In this document: positions 55,901 through 64,000 of the stretch, piece by piece
Numbering within the stretch: the first letter of the stretch is position 1
Layout of the letters: every line of letters starts with the position of its first letter
Assembly: GCA_016806145.1 (NCBI GenBank)
Contig: CP063166.1
Coordinates: 5,766,001-5,830,000, forward strand
Source: Variovorax paradoxus
GTDB taxonomy: Bacteria > Pseudomonadota > Gammaproteobacteria > Burkholderiales > Burkholderiaceae_C
Length of the DNA: 64,000 nt
Reading direction: 5' to 3'
The notes under the pieces: model-generated
What the model saw: only the letters and a program-made list of their open reading frames with translations
Database searches by the model: none
Told to the model about the DNA's origin: nothing
Position numbers and translations under genes: made by a program

Positions 55901-57058
55901 GCCGGCAGCACGGCGCGCATCGCGGGCCAGAGCGGCAACCGCAGCACCGCGGCCAGCGAGGCCGGCACCGATGGCGGCACGCTGAGCGCGCGCGGCGAGC
56001 TCAACTGGTCGGGCGCAGGCACGGCCGCGGGCGCGCCCGGCATCCGCATGGCGCTGCAGGCCGAACTGCGCGCGCTGCGCGTGCTGGTGCGCACCGACCG
56101 CCAGGTCACCTTGTCGGGCGACCTGCAGGCGCGGCTCGAGAACCGGCAGTTCATCGTGCGCGGCAAGCTCAAGACCGACCGCGCCGTGATCATCCTGCCC
56201 GACGAGACCGCGCCCAGCCTCGGCAGCGACGTGATCGTGCGCTCGGCCGCCAAGGACCGCGAGGAGGCCGAGGCGCGGCAGCGCGAGGCCGCGCGCAGCG
56301 ACGCGCAGGCGGCCCAGGCCGCGAAGCCGCAGACCGCGAAGCCGCCCGACATCGCGGTCGAGTTCGACCTCGGCGACGACTTCGCGGTGCAGGGCCGCGG
56401 CATCACGACCCGGCTCGAGGGCCAGCTCGACATCCGCAGCACGCGGCTCGATGCGCCGCCGCGCATCACCGGCGAGGTGAAGACCGTGAAGGGCCAGTAC
56501 CGCGCCTACGGCCAGCAGCTCGACGTGGAGACCGGCATCGCGCGCTTCAACGGCCCCTACGACAACCCGCAGCTCGACATCCTCGCGATCCGGCCCAACA
56601 TCACGCAGCGCGCCGGCGTGCAGATCAGCGGCAGCGCGCAGTCGCCGCGCGTGAAGCTCTATTCGGAGCCCGCGCTGTCCGACGCCGAGACGCTGTCGTG
56701 GGTGGTGCTGGGCCGCGCCTCGGCCACCAGCGGCGGCGAATCGGCGCTGCTGCAGCAGGCCGCGCTCTCGCTGCTCGGGCGCATCAGCAAGGGCGCCAGC
56801 GGCGGCAGCCTGGCGAGCCGCTTCGGCCTCGACGAGCTGGGCTTCAAGGGCCCGGGCAGCGGCGGCGACGTGCGCGATTCGGCCGTCACCTTCGGCAAGC
56901 GGCTGTCGAAGGACTTCTACGTCACCTACGAGCGCAGCATCGGCGGCACCTTCGGCACGCTGTTCATCTTCTACGACCTCACGCAGCGCCTCACCCTGCG
57001 CGGCCAGGCCGGACAGACCAGCGGCCTCGACCTGATCTACACCGTGAAGTACGACTGA
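52970..57058 (+). CDS. tamB: Translocation and assembly module protein TamB
   Basis: 1362 residues, starting at ATG 52970. One N-terminal membrane anchor (ALAWTVAGLFVALLLVLGAA, about 29-48) is followed by a very long beta-rich periplasmic part of repeating strands. The TamB/DUF490 domain lies at about 1000-1362, including GLDLRDGRLRANLSGDR and NPQLDILAIRPNITQRAGVQ, and ends in GLDLIYTVKYD. TamB spans from inner to outer membrane and binds TamA; it is thought to pass lipids along its groove. It starts 5 bp after tamA. The gene is highly biased to Ala, Arg and Gly, with no internal stop or repeat anomaly. Confidence 0.92.
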   Translation: MANAATETPTPQTPTPPARRSRTRRALRALAWTVAGLFVALLLVLGAAWWWLGSNQSLAFALAKAAAYLPAGQTLESREVTGSLRTGGRIGWLRWQSESLAVEVHEAKIGWQLAPLFERKVQLGEVHAAQLLIERRGAPSDKPAEPLEKIVLPVEIDLPFRIDDLRWAGPPALQAQRLAGHYRYTGGEHKLDVEGVDIAEGHYSARVKLQGAAPMAIEATLDGRVKAPLPEERSLEVLAKAGIQGTLAGADARLNVQAELAPAEPDADAPMEAKLEATIAPWQPQPVIAAKADLRNVDASSLWPGAPQTLLTGSVALEPDAATGPAAWKAQADLRNARPGPWDQGKLPLEQLQAQVGYDGTHWDIPQATLRAGGGRIEAAGRWSPAPAPWQARAEVQGVRLGALYSELSGAPISGRVTAQQRDDGIGFDLALRAEGGAGSKALPGFGLDRVLAQGQWKDQVLDLRTLRIDAQRASVEGKLQVRVAEQAGSGNLKLALPGAEAQLDARMAPAQGTGELKARIDDTEAVQRWIESLPEMAGLFAGRSAKGSARLDASWQGGWQNFQRRLQNPAAPLARGNAEPSLKASLTVPRLDLLLPAAQAGAAATQVQLSALRAELAGSIAQATLSLQGEAATGTQKLVLDTRASGGLAGAGQWRAALASLRLQAQDSAQPATQKSPWVLELGREVTATVRTGTDRLEVEASAAGATLRGPVPGTVRIDWQPLRFSQSGAAANRVFRVQSKGELKGLPMSWAEAFGASTTFGELGITGDLVFDGDWDIDAGDTLRAQARLARQSGDIRVQAGEAALITRIESRGTGTASERKMNSSEAGLSPSTPAGLRRAELRLDAQGEAVRATLAWDSERAGQIDAEAGTRFQQRAGGWQWAPDAPLTGRVAARLPNLGVWSMLAPPGWRVAGTLDANATLSGSRAAPRWNGTLGADKLALRAPVEGLDLRDGRLRANLSGDRVEIAEFTLKGGAGSTARIAGQSGNRSTAASEAGTDGGTLSARGELNWSGAGTAAGAPGIRMALQAELRALRVLVRTDRQVTLSGDLQARLENRQFIVRGKLKTDRAVIILPDETAPSLGSDVIVRSAAKDREEAEARQREAARSDAQAAQAAKPQTAKPPDIAVEFDLGDDFAVQGRGITTRLEGQLDIRSTRLDAPPRITGEVKTVKGQYRAYGQQLDVETGIARFNGPYDNPQLDILAIRPNITQRAGVQISGSAQSPRVKLYSEPALSDAETLSWVVLGRASATSGGESALLQQAALSLLGRISKGASGGSLASRFGLDELGFKGPGSGGDVRDSAVTFGKRLSKDFYVTYERSIGGTFGTLFIFYDLTQRLTLRGQAGQTSGLDLIYTVKYD

Positions 57059-57184
57059 GGTACGCATGCGGCGCGCATCGGCGCGCGCGGCATGCGCGAA
57101 GCCGCGTTTCGTACGGGACTTCGATCTTGACCCCGCGATGGCGCGTGATAAGAATCATCGAAGACGCCTTCCAAGGAGCCGACG

Positions 57185-57532
57185 ATGAACGAGCACGGAG
57201 ACAAAGGCGGGAGGAACACGGCATCAGACCGTCCGGCAGACGATGCACCGCAGGGCGACGAGACCCGCATCGCCTGGTTGCGCGGCGCTTTCCGCGCCAC
57301 GATCGCGATCGTCGCCGCCATCGCGGCGGCGGCTTCCGTTCCCCATTGGGGCGGCGACAGCTTCCCCATCGCCAGCCTCGTGATCTACGTCGCGGGCATG
57401 GTGTTCGTGGCGATGCCGCTGGGCCTCTACTACGAAGCGCTGCTGCAGGCGCACGAGCGGCGCCGCGCGCGCAATGCCGAGCGGCGCGAGGCCAAGGCGC
57501 TGTCGCATGCCGCGGTAGCAGGCCACGGCTGA
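57185..57532 (+). CDS. Small two-helix membrane protein, unknown function
   Basis: 115 residues. A charged head (MNEHGDKGGRNTASDRPADD) precedes two hydrophobic segments near 38-52 and 64-85 (LVIYVAGMVFVAMPLGLYYE), then a strongly basic tail RRRARNAERREAK. GGAGCCGACG precedes the ATG. I do not recognise the family. It is convergent with fdsD, separated by a perfect hairpin (57546-57570). In the 126 bp before it I see only imperfect GC-rich palindromes. Confidence 0.7.
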   Translation: MNEHGDKGGRNTASDRPADDAPQGDETRIAWLRGAFRATIAIVAAIAAAASVPHWGGDSFPIASLVIYVAGMVFVAMPLGLYYEALLQAHERRRARNAERREAKALSHAAVAGHG

Positions 57533-57545
57533 TCGTCACCTCTCA

Positions 57546-57570
57546 ACCGTTCGGGCTCAACCCGAACGGT
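57546..57570. terminator. Perfect hairpin between convergent genes
   Basis: ACCGTTCGGG (57546-57555), loop CTCAA, CCCGAACGGT (57561-57570): a perfect 10-bp stem between the small membrane gene and fdsD, 22 bp beyond the fdsD stop. No T-run follows on either side, so termination is likely but not textbook. Confidence 0.65.
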
Positions 57571-57592
57571 GATGAACGATCGAACGCAGGCC

Positions 57593-57895
57593 TCAACCCG
57601 CGTCGCCGCCGCCCTGCGGATAGAGCAGCTTCGCCTCCGCCACCATGTGCCCGCCGTCGGGCAGGAGCCTGGCGCGGTGGTCGCGCACGGCCGTGGCCAC
57701 GATCGGCAGCATCGCCTGCGCCTTGCCCTGGTCGAAGCTCTCCACCAGCGCCAGCCGCATGCTCGGCGCCCAGAAGGACTTGAGGTGCGCCGCGATGGCC
57801 TGCGTGGCCGCCCCGGCATCCGACGGGGTCTGGGCCTCGAAGAAGGTGCCGATCTGGTTGGCCATCTTGATCAATTGCACCGACTGGTCATGCAT
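57593..57895 (-). CDS. fdsD: NAD-dependent formate dehydrogenase delta subunit
   Basis: 100 residues, soluble. HDQSVQLIKMANQIGTFFEA at the start and AIAAHLKSFWAPSMRLAL near 33-50 match the FdsD family, a small subunit or assembly factor of soluble molybdenum formate dehydrogenases. The gene is last in the fds operon, as in Cupriavidus. It begins 42 bp after the fdhD/fdsC stop. Its exact role in the complex is unclear; mutants in other species lose activity. Confidence 0.88.
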   Translation of the reverse strand: MHDQSVQLIKMANQIGTFFEAQTPSDAGAATQAIAAHLKSFWAPSMRLALVESFDQGKAQAMLPIVATAVRDHRARLLPDGGHMVAEAKLLYPQGGGDAG

Positions 57896-57937
57896 GCGCT
57901 GTGTCTCCGCTCGTTGTCGTCGTGAGGTTGTTCGTCA

Positions 57938-58813
57938 TCAATGCGGGCGCTGCCCGTTGGCCGCCACCGTGTCGGCCGGCAGCCGCTGCGGGTGGCTGTA
58001 GACCCCCAGGTCCTCGCGCCGCGCGAAGCCCACCAGCGTGAGCCCGGCGCGCTGCGCGGTCTCGACCGCGAAGGAGGTTGGCGCCGACACCGCCGCCAGC
58101 AGCGAGACGCCGGCCATCGCGGCCTTCTGCACCATCTCGAAACTCGCGCGGCTGGTCACGGCGATGAAGCCCGCCGCCGCATCGACCTCGTTGGCCGCGA
58201 GCGCGCCCACCAGCTTGTCGAGCGCGTTGTGGCGGCCCACGTCCTCGCGCAGCCACACCACCTCGCCGTCGGCCGAGCACCAGGCCGCGGCATGCACCGC
58301 GCCCGTGGCTTCCTGCAATGTCTGCAGCGACTGGAACTGCGCCATCGCGCGGCCGATCGCGGCGCGCTCGAACGACGGCCCCGCGCCCAGCACCGGCAGC
58401 TCGCGCGCCACCTGCGCCAGGCTCTCGGTGCCGCACAGGCCGCAGCCGGTGCGTCCGGCCAGCGAGCGGCGCCGCTGCTTGAGGCGCGCGAACGCGGCCG
58501 CCGAGACCTCGAGCCGCACCGTGATGCCGCGCTCGGCGCTCTCGACCTCGCTGGCGTAGAGCTCGTGCGCCGCCTCGAGGATGCCCTCGCTCAGCGAGAA
58601 GCCGAGCGCGAAGTCTTCCAGGTCGAGCGGCGTGGCCAGCATCACCGCGTGCGAGATGCCGTTGTATTCGAGCGCCACCGGCACTTCCTCGGCCACCCAG
58701 TCCTGCACCGCGAACGGCTGGCCGCCGCGCACGCCGCGCACCGGCAGCAGCCGCGCGCCTTCGCAGAAGGCGGCGGTGTCGGCGCTCGCGAGCGGCAGGG
58801 TGGCGATGTTCAT
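57938..58813 (-). CDS. fdhD: Formate dehydrogenase sulfurtransferase FdhD/FdsC
   Basis: 291 residues. The two catalytic Cys are in TGCGLCG (Cys124 and Cys127), followed by the family segments WLREDVGRHNALDKLVG and ITVRLEVSAA. FdhD moves sulfur from IscS to the molybdenum cofactor, which is needed for activity of formate dehydrogenase. The ATG at 58813 is the one with the family N-terminus; longer frames begin inside fdsA. It lies 19 bp after fdsA, in the order fdsG, fdsB, fdsA, fdsC, fdsD. Confidence 0.93.
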   Translation of the reverse strand: MNIATLPLASADTAAFCEGARLLPVRGVRGGQPFAVQDWVAEEVPVALEYNGISHAVMLATPLDLEDFALGFSLSEGILEAAHELYASEVESAERGITVRLEVSAAAFARLKQRRRSLAGRTGCGLCGTESLAQVARELPVLGAGPSFERAAIGRAMAQFQSLQTLQEATGAVHAAAWCSADGEVVWLREDVGRHNALDKLVGALAANEVDAAAGFIAVTSRASFEMVQKAAMAGVSLLAAVSAPTSFAVETAQRAGLTLVGFARREDLGVYSHPQRLPADTVAANGQRPH

Positions 58814-58832
58814 GGCGCTGCGCTCGCGGGCC

Positions 58833-61709
58833 CTACTTGGCCGGCACCGTCTCGTTCGACGGCGAGGGCGCCGAGGCCGCATTGAGCAGCTCGTTCTGCA
58901 CCCGGTTGAAGCGGCTGTACTCCTGCTGCCAGGCCGAGGGCTGCATCACCGGCATCACCTGCACCGCCGTCACCTTGTACTCGGGGCAGTTGGTGGCCCA
59001 GTCGGAGTTGTCGGTGGTGATCACGTTGGCGCCCGACTCGGGGAAGTGGAAGGTGGTGTAGACCACGCCCGGCTGCATGCGCTCGGACACCGTCGCGCGC
59101 AGCACCGTCTCGCCCGCGCGGCTCTGGATGCCGACCCAGTCGCCGTCCTTCACGCCGCGCTCTTCGGCGTCGTGCGGATGCAGCTCGAGCCGGTCCTCGC
59201 CGTGCCACAGGTTGTTGTCGGTGCGCCGCGTCTGCGCGCCCACGTTGTACTGCGACAGGATGCGCCCGGTGGTCAGCAGCAGCGGGAAGCGGCGCGTGAC
59301 CTTCTCGTCGGTCGGCACGTACTGCGTGACGATGAAGCGCCCCTTGCCGCGCACGAACGTGTCGATGTGCATGGTCGGCGTGCCCTCGGGCGCCGCGTCG
59401 TTGCAGGGCCACTGGATGCTGCCGAGCTCGTCGATGCGCTTGTAGCTCACGCCATGGAAGCTCGGCGTCAGCGCGGCGATCTCGTCCATGATCGCCTCGG
59501 GGTTCTTGTAGCTCATCGGATAGCCGAGCGCGTTCGCCAGCTTCACCGTGACCTCCCAGTCGGCCAGGCCGGCCTTCGGCGGCATCACCTTGCGCACGCG
59601 CGAGATGCGGCGCTCGGCGTTGGTGAAGGTGCCGTCCTTCTCGAGGAAGGAGGAGCCCGGCAGGAACACGTGCGCGTACTTGGCGGTCTCGTTGAGGAAG
59701 AGGTCCTGCACCACCACGCATTCCATCGCCATCATGGCGGCGGCCACGTGCTGGGTGTTGGGGTCGGACTGCACGATGTCCTCGCCCTCGCAGTACAGGC
59801 CCTTGAAGCTGCCGCCGATCGCGGCGTCGAACATGTTGGGAATGCGCAGGCCCGGCTCGGGATCGAGCTGCACGCCCCAGGCGGCCTCGAAGGAACCGCG
59901 CGTGGTGCTGTCCGACACGTGGCGGTAGCCCGGCAGCTCGTGCGGGAACGAGCCCATGTCGCACGACCCCTGCACGTTGTTCTGGCCGCGCAGCGGGTTC
60001 ACGCCGACGCCCTCGCGGCCGACGTTGCCGGTGACCATCGCGAGGTTGGCGATGCCCATCACGGTGGTCGAGCCCTGGCTGTGCTCGGTCACGCCGAGGC
60101 CGTAGTAGATGGCGCCGTTGCCGGCGGTGGCGAACAGCCGCGCGGCGGCGCGCATCTCGGCGGCCGGCACGCCGGTGAAGGCTTCCGTGGCCTCGGGCGA
60201 CTGCTCGGGGCGCTCGACGTAGGCCTTCCACTCGGCGAACGAGGCCGGGTCGCAGCGCTCGGCCACGAACGCGTCGGCCATCAGGCCTTCGGTGACGATC
60301 ACGTGCGCCAGCGCCGTGACCACCGCCACGTTGGTGCCGGGGCGCAGCTGCAGGTGATGCGCGGCGCGGATGTGCGGCGACTTCACGATGTCGATGCGGC
60401 GCGGGTCGACCACGATCAGCTTCGCGCCCTGGCGCAGCCGCTTCTTCATGCGCGAGGCGAACACCGGATGGCCGTCGGTCGGGTTGGCGCCGATGACCAT
60501 GATCACGTCGGACTTCTCGACCGACTGGAAGGTCTGCGTGCCGGCCGATTCGCCCAGCGTCTGCTTCAGGCCGTAGCCCGTGGGCGAATGGCACACGCGG
60601 GCGCAGGTGTCGACGTTGTTGTTGCCGAAGCCCGCGCGCACCAGCTTCTGCACCAGGTAGGTTTCCTCGTTGGTGCAGCGCGAGGAGGTGATGCCGCCGA
60701 TGGCGTTGCGGCCGTACTTCTCCTGCAGGCGCTTGAACTCGCCGGCCGCGTAGTCGATGGCCTCGTCCCAGCTCACCTCCTGCCACGGGTCGGTGATCTT
60801 CTGGCGGATCATGGGCTTGAGCATGCGGTCCTGGTGCGAGGCATAGCCCCAGGCGAAGCGGCCCTTCACGCAGGAGTGGCCGTCGTTGGCCTTGCCGTCC
60901 TTCCACGGCACCATGCGCACCACCTCGTTGCCCTTCATCTCGGCCTTGAAGGCACAGCCCACGCCGCAGTAGGCGCAGGTGGTGATCACGCTGTGCTCGG
61001 GCTGGCCGAGCCAGATCACCGACTTCTCCTGCAGGGTGGCGGTGGGGCAGGCCTCGACGCAGGCGCCGCAGCTCACGCACTCCGATTCCATGAAGGGCTG
61101 GTCCTGGCCCGGCGACACGCGCGACTCGAAGCCGCGGCCGCTGATGGTCAGCGCGAAGGTGCCCTGGGTTTCCTCGCAGGCGCGCACGCAGCGGTTGCAC
61201 ACGATGCACTTGGAGGGGTCGTAGGTGAAGTACGGGTTCGACTCGTCCTTCTCGCTCTTGATGTGGTTGGCGCCATCGAAGCCGTAGCGCACGTTGCGCA
61301 GGCCGGTCACGCCCGCCATGTCCTGCAGCTCGCAGTTGCCGTTGGCCGAGCAGGTCAGGCAGTCGAGCGGATGGTCGGAGATGTAGAGCTCCATCACGCC
61401 CTTGCGCAGGTCCTGCAGCTTCGGCGTCTGGGTGCGCACCTTCATGCCGGCCTCGGCCGGCGTGGTGCACGAGGCCGGGAAGCCGCGGCGGCCCTCGATC
61501 TCGACCAGGCACAGCCGGCACGAGCCGAAAGGCTCGAGGCTGTCGGTGGCGCACAGCTTGGGCACCTGGATGCCGGCGTCGACGGCCGCGCGCATCAGCG
61601 AGGTGCCGGCCGGCACGGTGACCTCGGTGCCGTCGATCTCCAGCGTGACCTCGCGCTCGGATTCGCGCTTGGGCGTGCCGTAGTCGGTTTCCTTGAGATG
61701 GTTCAACAT
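58833..61709 (-). CDS. fdsA: NAD-dependent formate dehydrogenase alpha (catalytic) subunit
   Basis: 958 residues. In order: an N-terminal [2Fe-2S] ferredoxin domain (Cys53, 64, 67, 81) and a His-Cys3 cluster (His113, Cys117, 120, 126). Two ferredoxin [4Fe-4S] motifs follow (Cys168-178 and Cys211-221), and a further [4Fe-4S] cluster (Cys245, 248, 252, 280). The molybdopterin domain carries the Mo-ligand Cys373 with His374 in ARVCHSPTG. The enzyme oxidises formate to CO2 and passes electrons through the Fe-S chain to FdsB for NAD+ reduction. The signature Cys (not Sec) is encoded by a normal codon. It starts 21 bp after fdsB. Confidence 0.96.
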   Translation of the reverse strand: MLNHLKETDYGTPKRESEREVTLEIDGTEVTVPAGTSLMRAAVDAGIQVPKLCATDSLEPFGSCRLCLVEIEGRRGFPASCTTPAEAGMKVRTQTPKLQDLRKGVMELYISDHPLDCLTCSANGNCELQDMAGVTGLRNVRYGFDGANHIKSEKDESNPYFTYDPSKCIVCNRCVRACEETQGTFALTISGRGFESRVSPGQDQPFMESECVSCGACVEACPTATLQEKSVIWLGQPEHSVITTCAYCGVGCAFKAEMKGNEVVRMVPWKDGKANDGHSCVKGRFAWGYASHQDRMLKPMIRQKITDPWQEVSWDEAIDYAAGEFKRLQEKYGRNAIGGITSSRCTNEETYLVQKLVRAGFGNNNVDTCARVCHSPTGYGLKQTLGESAGTQTFQSVEKSDVIMVIGANPTDGHPVFASRMKKRLRQGAKLIVVDPRRIDIVKSPHIRAAHHLQLRPGTNVAVVTALAHVIVTEGLMADAFVAERCDPASFAEWKAYVERPEQSPEATEAFTGVPAAEMRAAARLFATAGNGAIYYGLGVTEHSQGSTTVMGIANLAMVTGNVGREGVGVNPLRGQNNVQGSCDMGSFPHELPGYRHVSDSTTRGSFEAAWGVQLDPEPGLRIPNMFDAAIGGSFKGLYCEGEDIVQSDPNTQHVAAAMMAMECVVVQDLFLNETAKYAHVFLPGSSFLEKDGTFTNAERRISRVRKVMPPKAGLADWEVTVKLANALGYPMSYKNPEAIMDEIAALTPSFHGVSYKRIDELGSIQWPCNDAAPEGTPTMHIDTFVRGKGRFIVTQYVPTDEKVTRRFPLLLTTGRILSQYNVGAQTRRTDNNLWHGEDRLELHPHDAEERGVKDGDWVGIQSRAGETVLRATVSERMQPGVVYTTFHFPESGANVITTDNSDWATNCPEYKVTAVQVMPVMQPSAWQQEYSRFNRVQNELLNAASAPSPSNETVPAK

Positions 61710-61730
61710 GTCTTTGCTTTCTCTGGGGGC

Positions 61731-63296
61731 TCAGGCGGCCTTGCGGTCGGGTGCCTCGATGCCGAAGTCCTGCGGGAAGTGGTCGAGCGCGGAGAGGACC
61801 GGGAACGGCGTCATGCCGCCCATCGCGCACAGCGAGCCATGGACCATGGTGTTGCACAGGTCGCGCAGCAGGATCACCTGCTGCGGCCGGTTCTGGTTGC
61901 CGCGGATCTTGTCGATGACCTCGACGCCGCGCGTCGAGCCGATGCGGCAGGGCGTGCACTTGCCGCACGACTCGAGCGCGCAGAACTCCATCGCGTAGCG
62001 CGCGAGCTTCGACAGGTCGGCCGTGTCGTCGTGCACCACGATGCCGCCGTGGCCCACGGTGCCGCCGACGGCCGCGTAGGCCTCGTAGTCCAGCGGCAGG
62101 TCCCACTGCGACTCGGGCAGGTAGGCGCCCAGCGGGCCGCCGACCTGCACCGCCTTGATCGGCCGGCCCGAGGCCGAGCCGCCGCCGTAGTCGTAGAGCA
62201 GTTCGCGCAAGGTGACGCCGAAGGCCTTCTCGACCAGCCCGCCGTGCTTGATGTTGCCGGCCAGCTGCATCGGCAGGGTGCCGCGCGAGCGGCCCACGCC
62301 GTAGTCGCGGTAGAAGGTGGCGCCGAGCGCCAGGATGATCGGCACGCTGGCCAGCGTGATCACGTTGTTGATCAGCGTGGGCTGGCCGAACAGGCCCTCG
62401 ATGGCCGGCAGCGGCGGCTTGGCGCGCACGATGCCGCGCTTGCCCTCGAGGCTCTCGAGCAGCGCCGTCTCCTCGCCGCAGACGTAGGAGCCGGCGCCCT
62501 TGCGCACCGCGAGCCGGAAGCGCTTGCCCGAGCGCAGCACGTTGTCGCCGAGGAAGCCCGCGGCCTCCGCGTGGCGGATCGCCTCGTTGAGCGCGGCGAT
62601 CGCGTGCGGGTACTCGGAGCGCACGTAGATGTAGCCCTGCGTCGCGCCGGTTGCGATGCCCGCGATGGTCATGCCCTCGATCAGCACGAAGGGGTCGCCC
62701 TCCATCGTCATGCGGTCGGAGAAGGTGCCCGAGTCGCCCTCGTCGGCATTGCAGACGATGTACTTCTGTTCGGACGGCGTGTTGAGCACCGTCTTCCACT
62801 TGATGCCGGCCGGAAACGCCGCGCCGCCGCGGCCGCGCAGGCCCGAGTCGAGCACCTGCTGCACGATGTCGGCCGGCGCCATCGCGAGCGCCGCGCGCAG
62901 GCCCGCATAGCCCTCGTGCGCCTGGTAGTCGGTCAGCGACACGGGGTCGGTGATGCCGACGCGCGCGAAGGTCAGGCGCTCCTGCTTCTTGAGGTAGGCA
63001 ATCTCGTCGGTGGGGCCGAGCGACAGCGGATGCGAACGCGCGCCCGTGGCCAGGCCGGCGTCGAGCAGTGCCGGCACGTCGTCGACCGTGACCGGGCCGT
63101 AGGCCATGCGGCCCGCGGGCGTTTCGAACTCGACCAACGGCTCGAGCCACAGCATGCCGCGCGAGCCGTTGCGCACCAGATCGATCGCGAGGCCGCGAGC
63201 GGCGGCTTCCTGCGCGATGCGCTGGGCCACGGCGTCGGCGCCGACCGCGAGCGCCGCGGAGTCGCGCGGCACGTAGATCTTCACGGCGGCGTTCAT
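61731..63296 (-). CDS. fdsB: NAD-dependent formate dehydrogenase beta subunit (NuoF-like)
   Basis: 521 residues. FMN and NAD binding regions are visible: GLRGRGGAAFPAGIKW and CNADEGDSGTFSDR, then GAGSYVCGEETALLESLEGK. The [4Fe-4S] ligands are in ESCGKCTPCRIGSTR near 440. It takes electrons from FdsA and FdsG clusters and reduces NAD+. An N-terminal thioredoxin-like part is present, as in NuoEF-type fusions of the Fds family. The ATG overlaps the fdsG stop by 4 bases. Confidence 0.95.
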   Translation of the reverse strand: MNAAVKIYVPRDSAALAVGADAVAQRIAQEAAARGLAIDLVRNGSRGMLWLEPLVEFETPAGRMAYGPVTVDDVPALLDAGLATGARSHPLSLGPTDEIAYLKKQERLTFARVGITDPVSLTDYQAHEGYAGLRAALAMAPADIVQQVLDSGLRGRGGAAFPAGIKWKTVLNTPSEQKYIVCNADEGDSGTFSDRMTMEGDPFVLIEGMTIAGIATGATQGYIYVRSEYPHAIAALNEAIRHAEAAGFLGDNVLRSGKRFRLAVRKGAGSYVCGEETALLESLEGKRGIVRAKPPLPAIEGLFGQPTLINNVITLASVPIILALGATFYRDYGVGRSRGTLPMQLAGNIKHGGLVEKAFGVTLRELLYDYGGGSASGRPIKAVQVGGPLGAYLPESQWDLPLDYEAYAAVGGTVGHGGIVVHDDTADLSKLARYAMEFCALESCGKCTPCRIGSTRGVEVIDKIRGNQNRPQQVILLRDLCNTMVHGSLCAMGGMTPFPVLSALDHFPQDFGIEAPDRKAA

Positions 63297-63784
63297 GCGC
63301 AATCTCCCGCCTGTGCGACCAGGGTCTCGAAACGAATCGGCGTGACGCGCGCATGCGGCTCGTCGTCGAGCGTCATCGCGGGCGAGGAGGCGCACAGGCC
63401 GAGGCAGAACGCCGGCTCGAGCGTGAAGGCGCCGTCCTTCGTGGTGCCGTGCACCGCGCAGCCCAGGTGCTTCTCGGCATGCGCGAGCAGCGCATCGGCG
63501 CCCATCGCCTGGCAGGCCTCGGCGCGGCAGATCTGGATCACGTGCCGTCCCGGCGGCTCGGCGCGGAAGTGGTGGTAGTAGGTGATCACGCCATGCACCT
63601 CGGCGCGCGAGAGGTTCTGCGCGTCGGCGATGGTCTGCACCGCATGCGAGGGCACGTAGCCCAGCGTGTCCTGCACCTCGTGCAGGATCGGCAGCAGCGC
63701 ACCCTGTTCGTCCGCATGCGCGCCAAGCACGCGGCGCACCTCGGCCAGTTCGTCGGCCGCGGAAAGTCGCGGGGCCTCGCTCAT
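63293..63784 (-). CDS. fdsG: NAD-dependent formate dehydrogenase gamma subunit (NuoE-like)
   Basis: 163 residues. The thioredoxin-like [2Fe-2S] fold of NuoE is marked by ICRAEACQAMGADAL (two Cys) and AFCLGLCASSPAMTL (two Cys), and by the helical HEVQDTLGYVPSHAVQTIAD. It is the electron-transfer subunit that docks on FdsB. The ATG at 63784 overlaps the stop of a 25-codon upstream reading frame. It is the first recognised gene of the fds operon; the regulator gene expected upstream lies outside the window. Confidence 0.93.
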   Translation of the reverse strand: MSEAPRLSAADELAEVRRVLGAHADEQGALLPILHEVQDTLGYVPSHAVQTIADAQNLSRAEVHGVITYYHHFRAEPPGRHVIQICRAEACQAMGADALLAHAEKHLGCAVHGTTKDGAFTLEPAFCLGLCASSPAMTLDDEPHARVTPIRFETLVAQAGDCA

Positions 63785-63858
63785 TGGCCGGCCTCCACGC
63801 GTGCCGCGGGTGCGGCCAGGTGCGGTGCTGCGTACGCGTTCAGCGCTTCTGTTGTCAT
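63781..63858 (-). CDS. Possible 25-residue leader reading frame coupled to fdsG
   Basis: ATG 63858 (after GGACGGGACC) opens MTTEALNAYAAPHLAAPAAR plus 5 residues and stops in the ATGA that starts fdsG. It could be a leader that couples translation, or chance. No family match is expected at this size. In 63859-64000 I see no further gene. Confidence 0.3.
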   Translation of the reverse strand: MTTEALNAYAAPHLAAPAARVEAGQ

Positions 63859-64000
63859 GGTCCCGTCCGATCTGGTGCCGTTGCCGGTCCGCCGCTGTCT
63901 GCCTGCCGGCGGATCCGTTGTCATCGTGGCGTCGATTCGCGCTTGCCTCCCTGTGCGGGGACCGGGAGCCGCGCGCGGTCATCTGCCTCGGGATTCACTG

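Noticed and set aside
57059..57184. Possible structured RNA after tamB
   Set aside because: The palindromic GCATGC/GCGCGC runs are imperfect and explained by simple GC-rich sequence; no T-run or conserved motif was seen.

Overview
The window is GC-rich DNA (except a few intergenic patches) with no rRNA, tRNA, IS element or CRISPR array that I can see. The gene set is fdsGBACD formate dehydrogenase, pcaHG, a LysP permease, a Burkholderiales-type tad locus, DUF1841 and LivFGHMK/Bug transporters. Together with the codon style this points to a betaproteobacterium of the Comamonadaceae, most likely Variovorax or a close relative. That is an inference from content, not a database match.

Layout. 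(1) 1-8744, minus strand: a catabolic operon. It holds a two-subunit hydroquinone 1,2-dioxygenase (HapC/HapD type; all four expected Fe ligands are visible), a 4-hydroxymuconic-semialdehyde-type dehydrogenase, a complete Liv-type ABC importer and, beyond a gap, the start of a Bug-type binding protein that runs off the window. A LysR regulator (8875-9819) follows, with a perfect LysR-type palindrome at 8822-8846 in front of the operon. Two copies of a GC-rich inverted-repeat element sit between genes of this operon. (2) 9957-14346, plus strand: lysP, then two exported proteins (a TPR protein and an L,D-transpeptidase) that end in similar NTF2-like domains. (3) 14759-28381, plus strand: a complete tad/Flp pilus locus (flp, tadV, rcpC, rcpA, tadZ, tadA, tadB, tadC, tadD, DUF3613, tadE, tadF, tadG), closed by a sigma-54 enhancer-binding regulator. 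(4) 42260-28433, minus strand: a surface-protein and type I secretion cluster. It contains a 1622-residue protein with a (Asp-Ala)n tract and hundreds of residues of [15 protein letters not shown] repeats, an OmpA/Pal-like lipoprotein, a 1037-residue fusion of an alpha-helical domain to a MurF-like ligase with a degraded ATP site, a small membrane protein, and the ABC, HlyD and TolC components of an exporter. (5) 42604-47020: DUF1841, then the protocatechuate genes pcaQ (frameshifted), pcaH, pcaG and a PcaK-like transporter. (6) 47106-57532: cytochrome c4, a MoxR/VWA pair with two small genes between, TamA and TamB, and a small membrane protein. (7) 57593-63784, minus strand: fdsGBACD NAD-dependent formate dehydrogenase.

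How it fits together. Regions 1 and 5 feed aromatic ring-cleavage products toward the 3-oxoadipate route. Region 7 oxidises formate to CO2 with NADH. Regions 3 and 4 look like one surface-attachment programme: a Tad pilus and a secreted repetitive surface protein, with clustered GTTAC/GTAAC motifs in the upstream regions of flp, the giant gene and the exporter genes. The part least explained by known families is 33288-42260.
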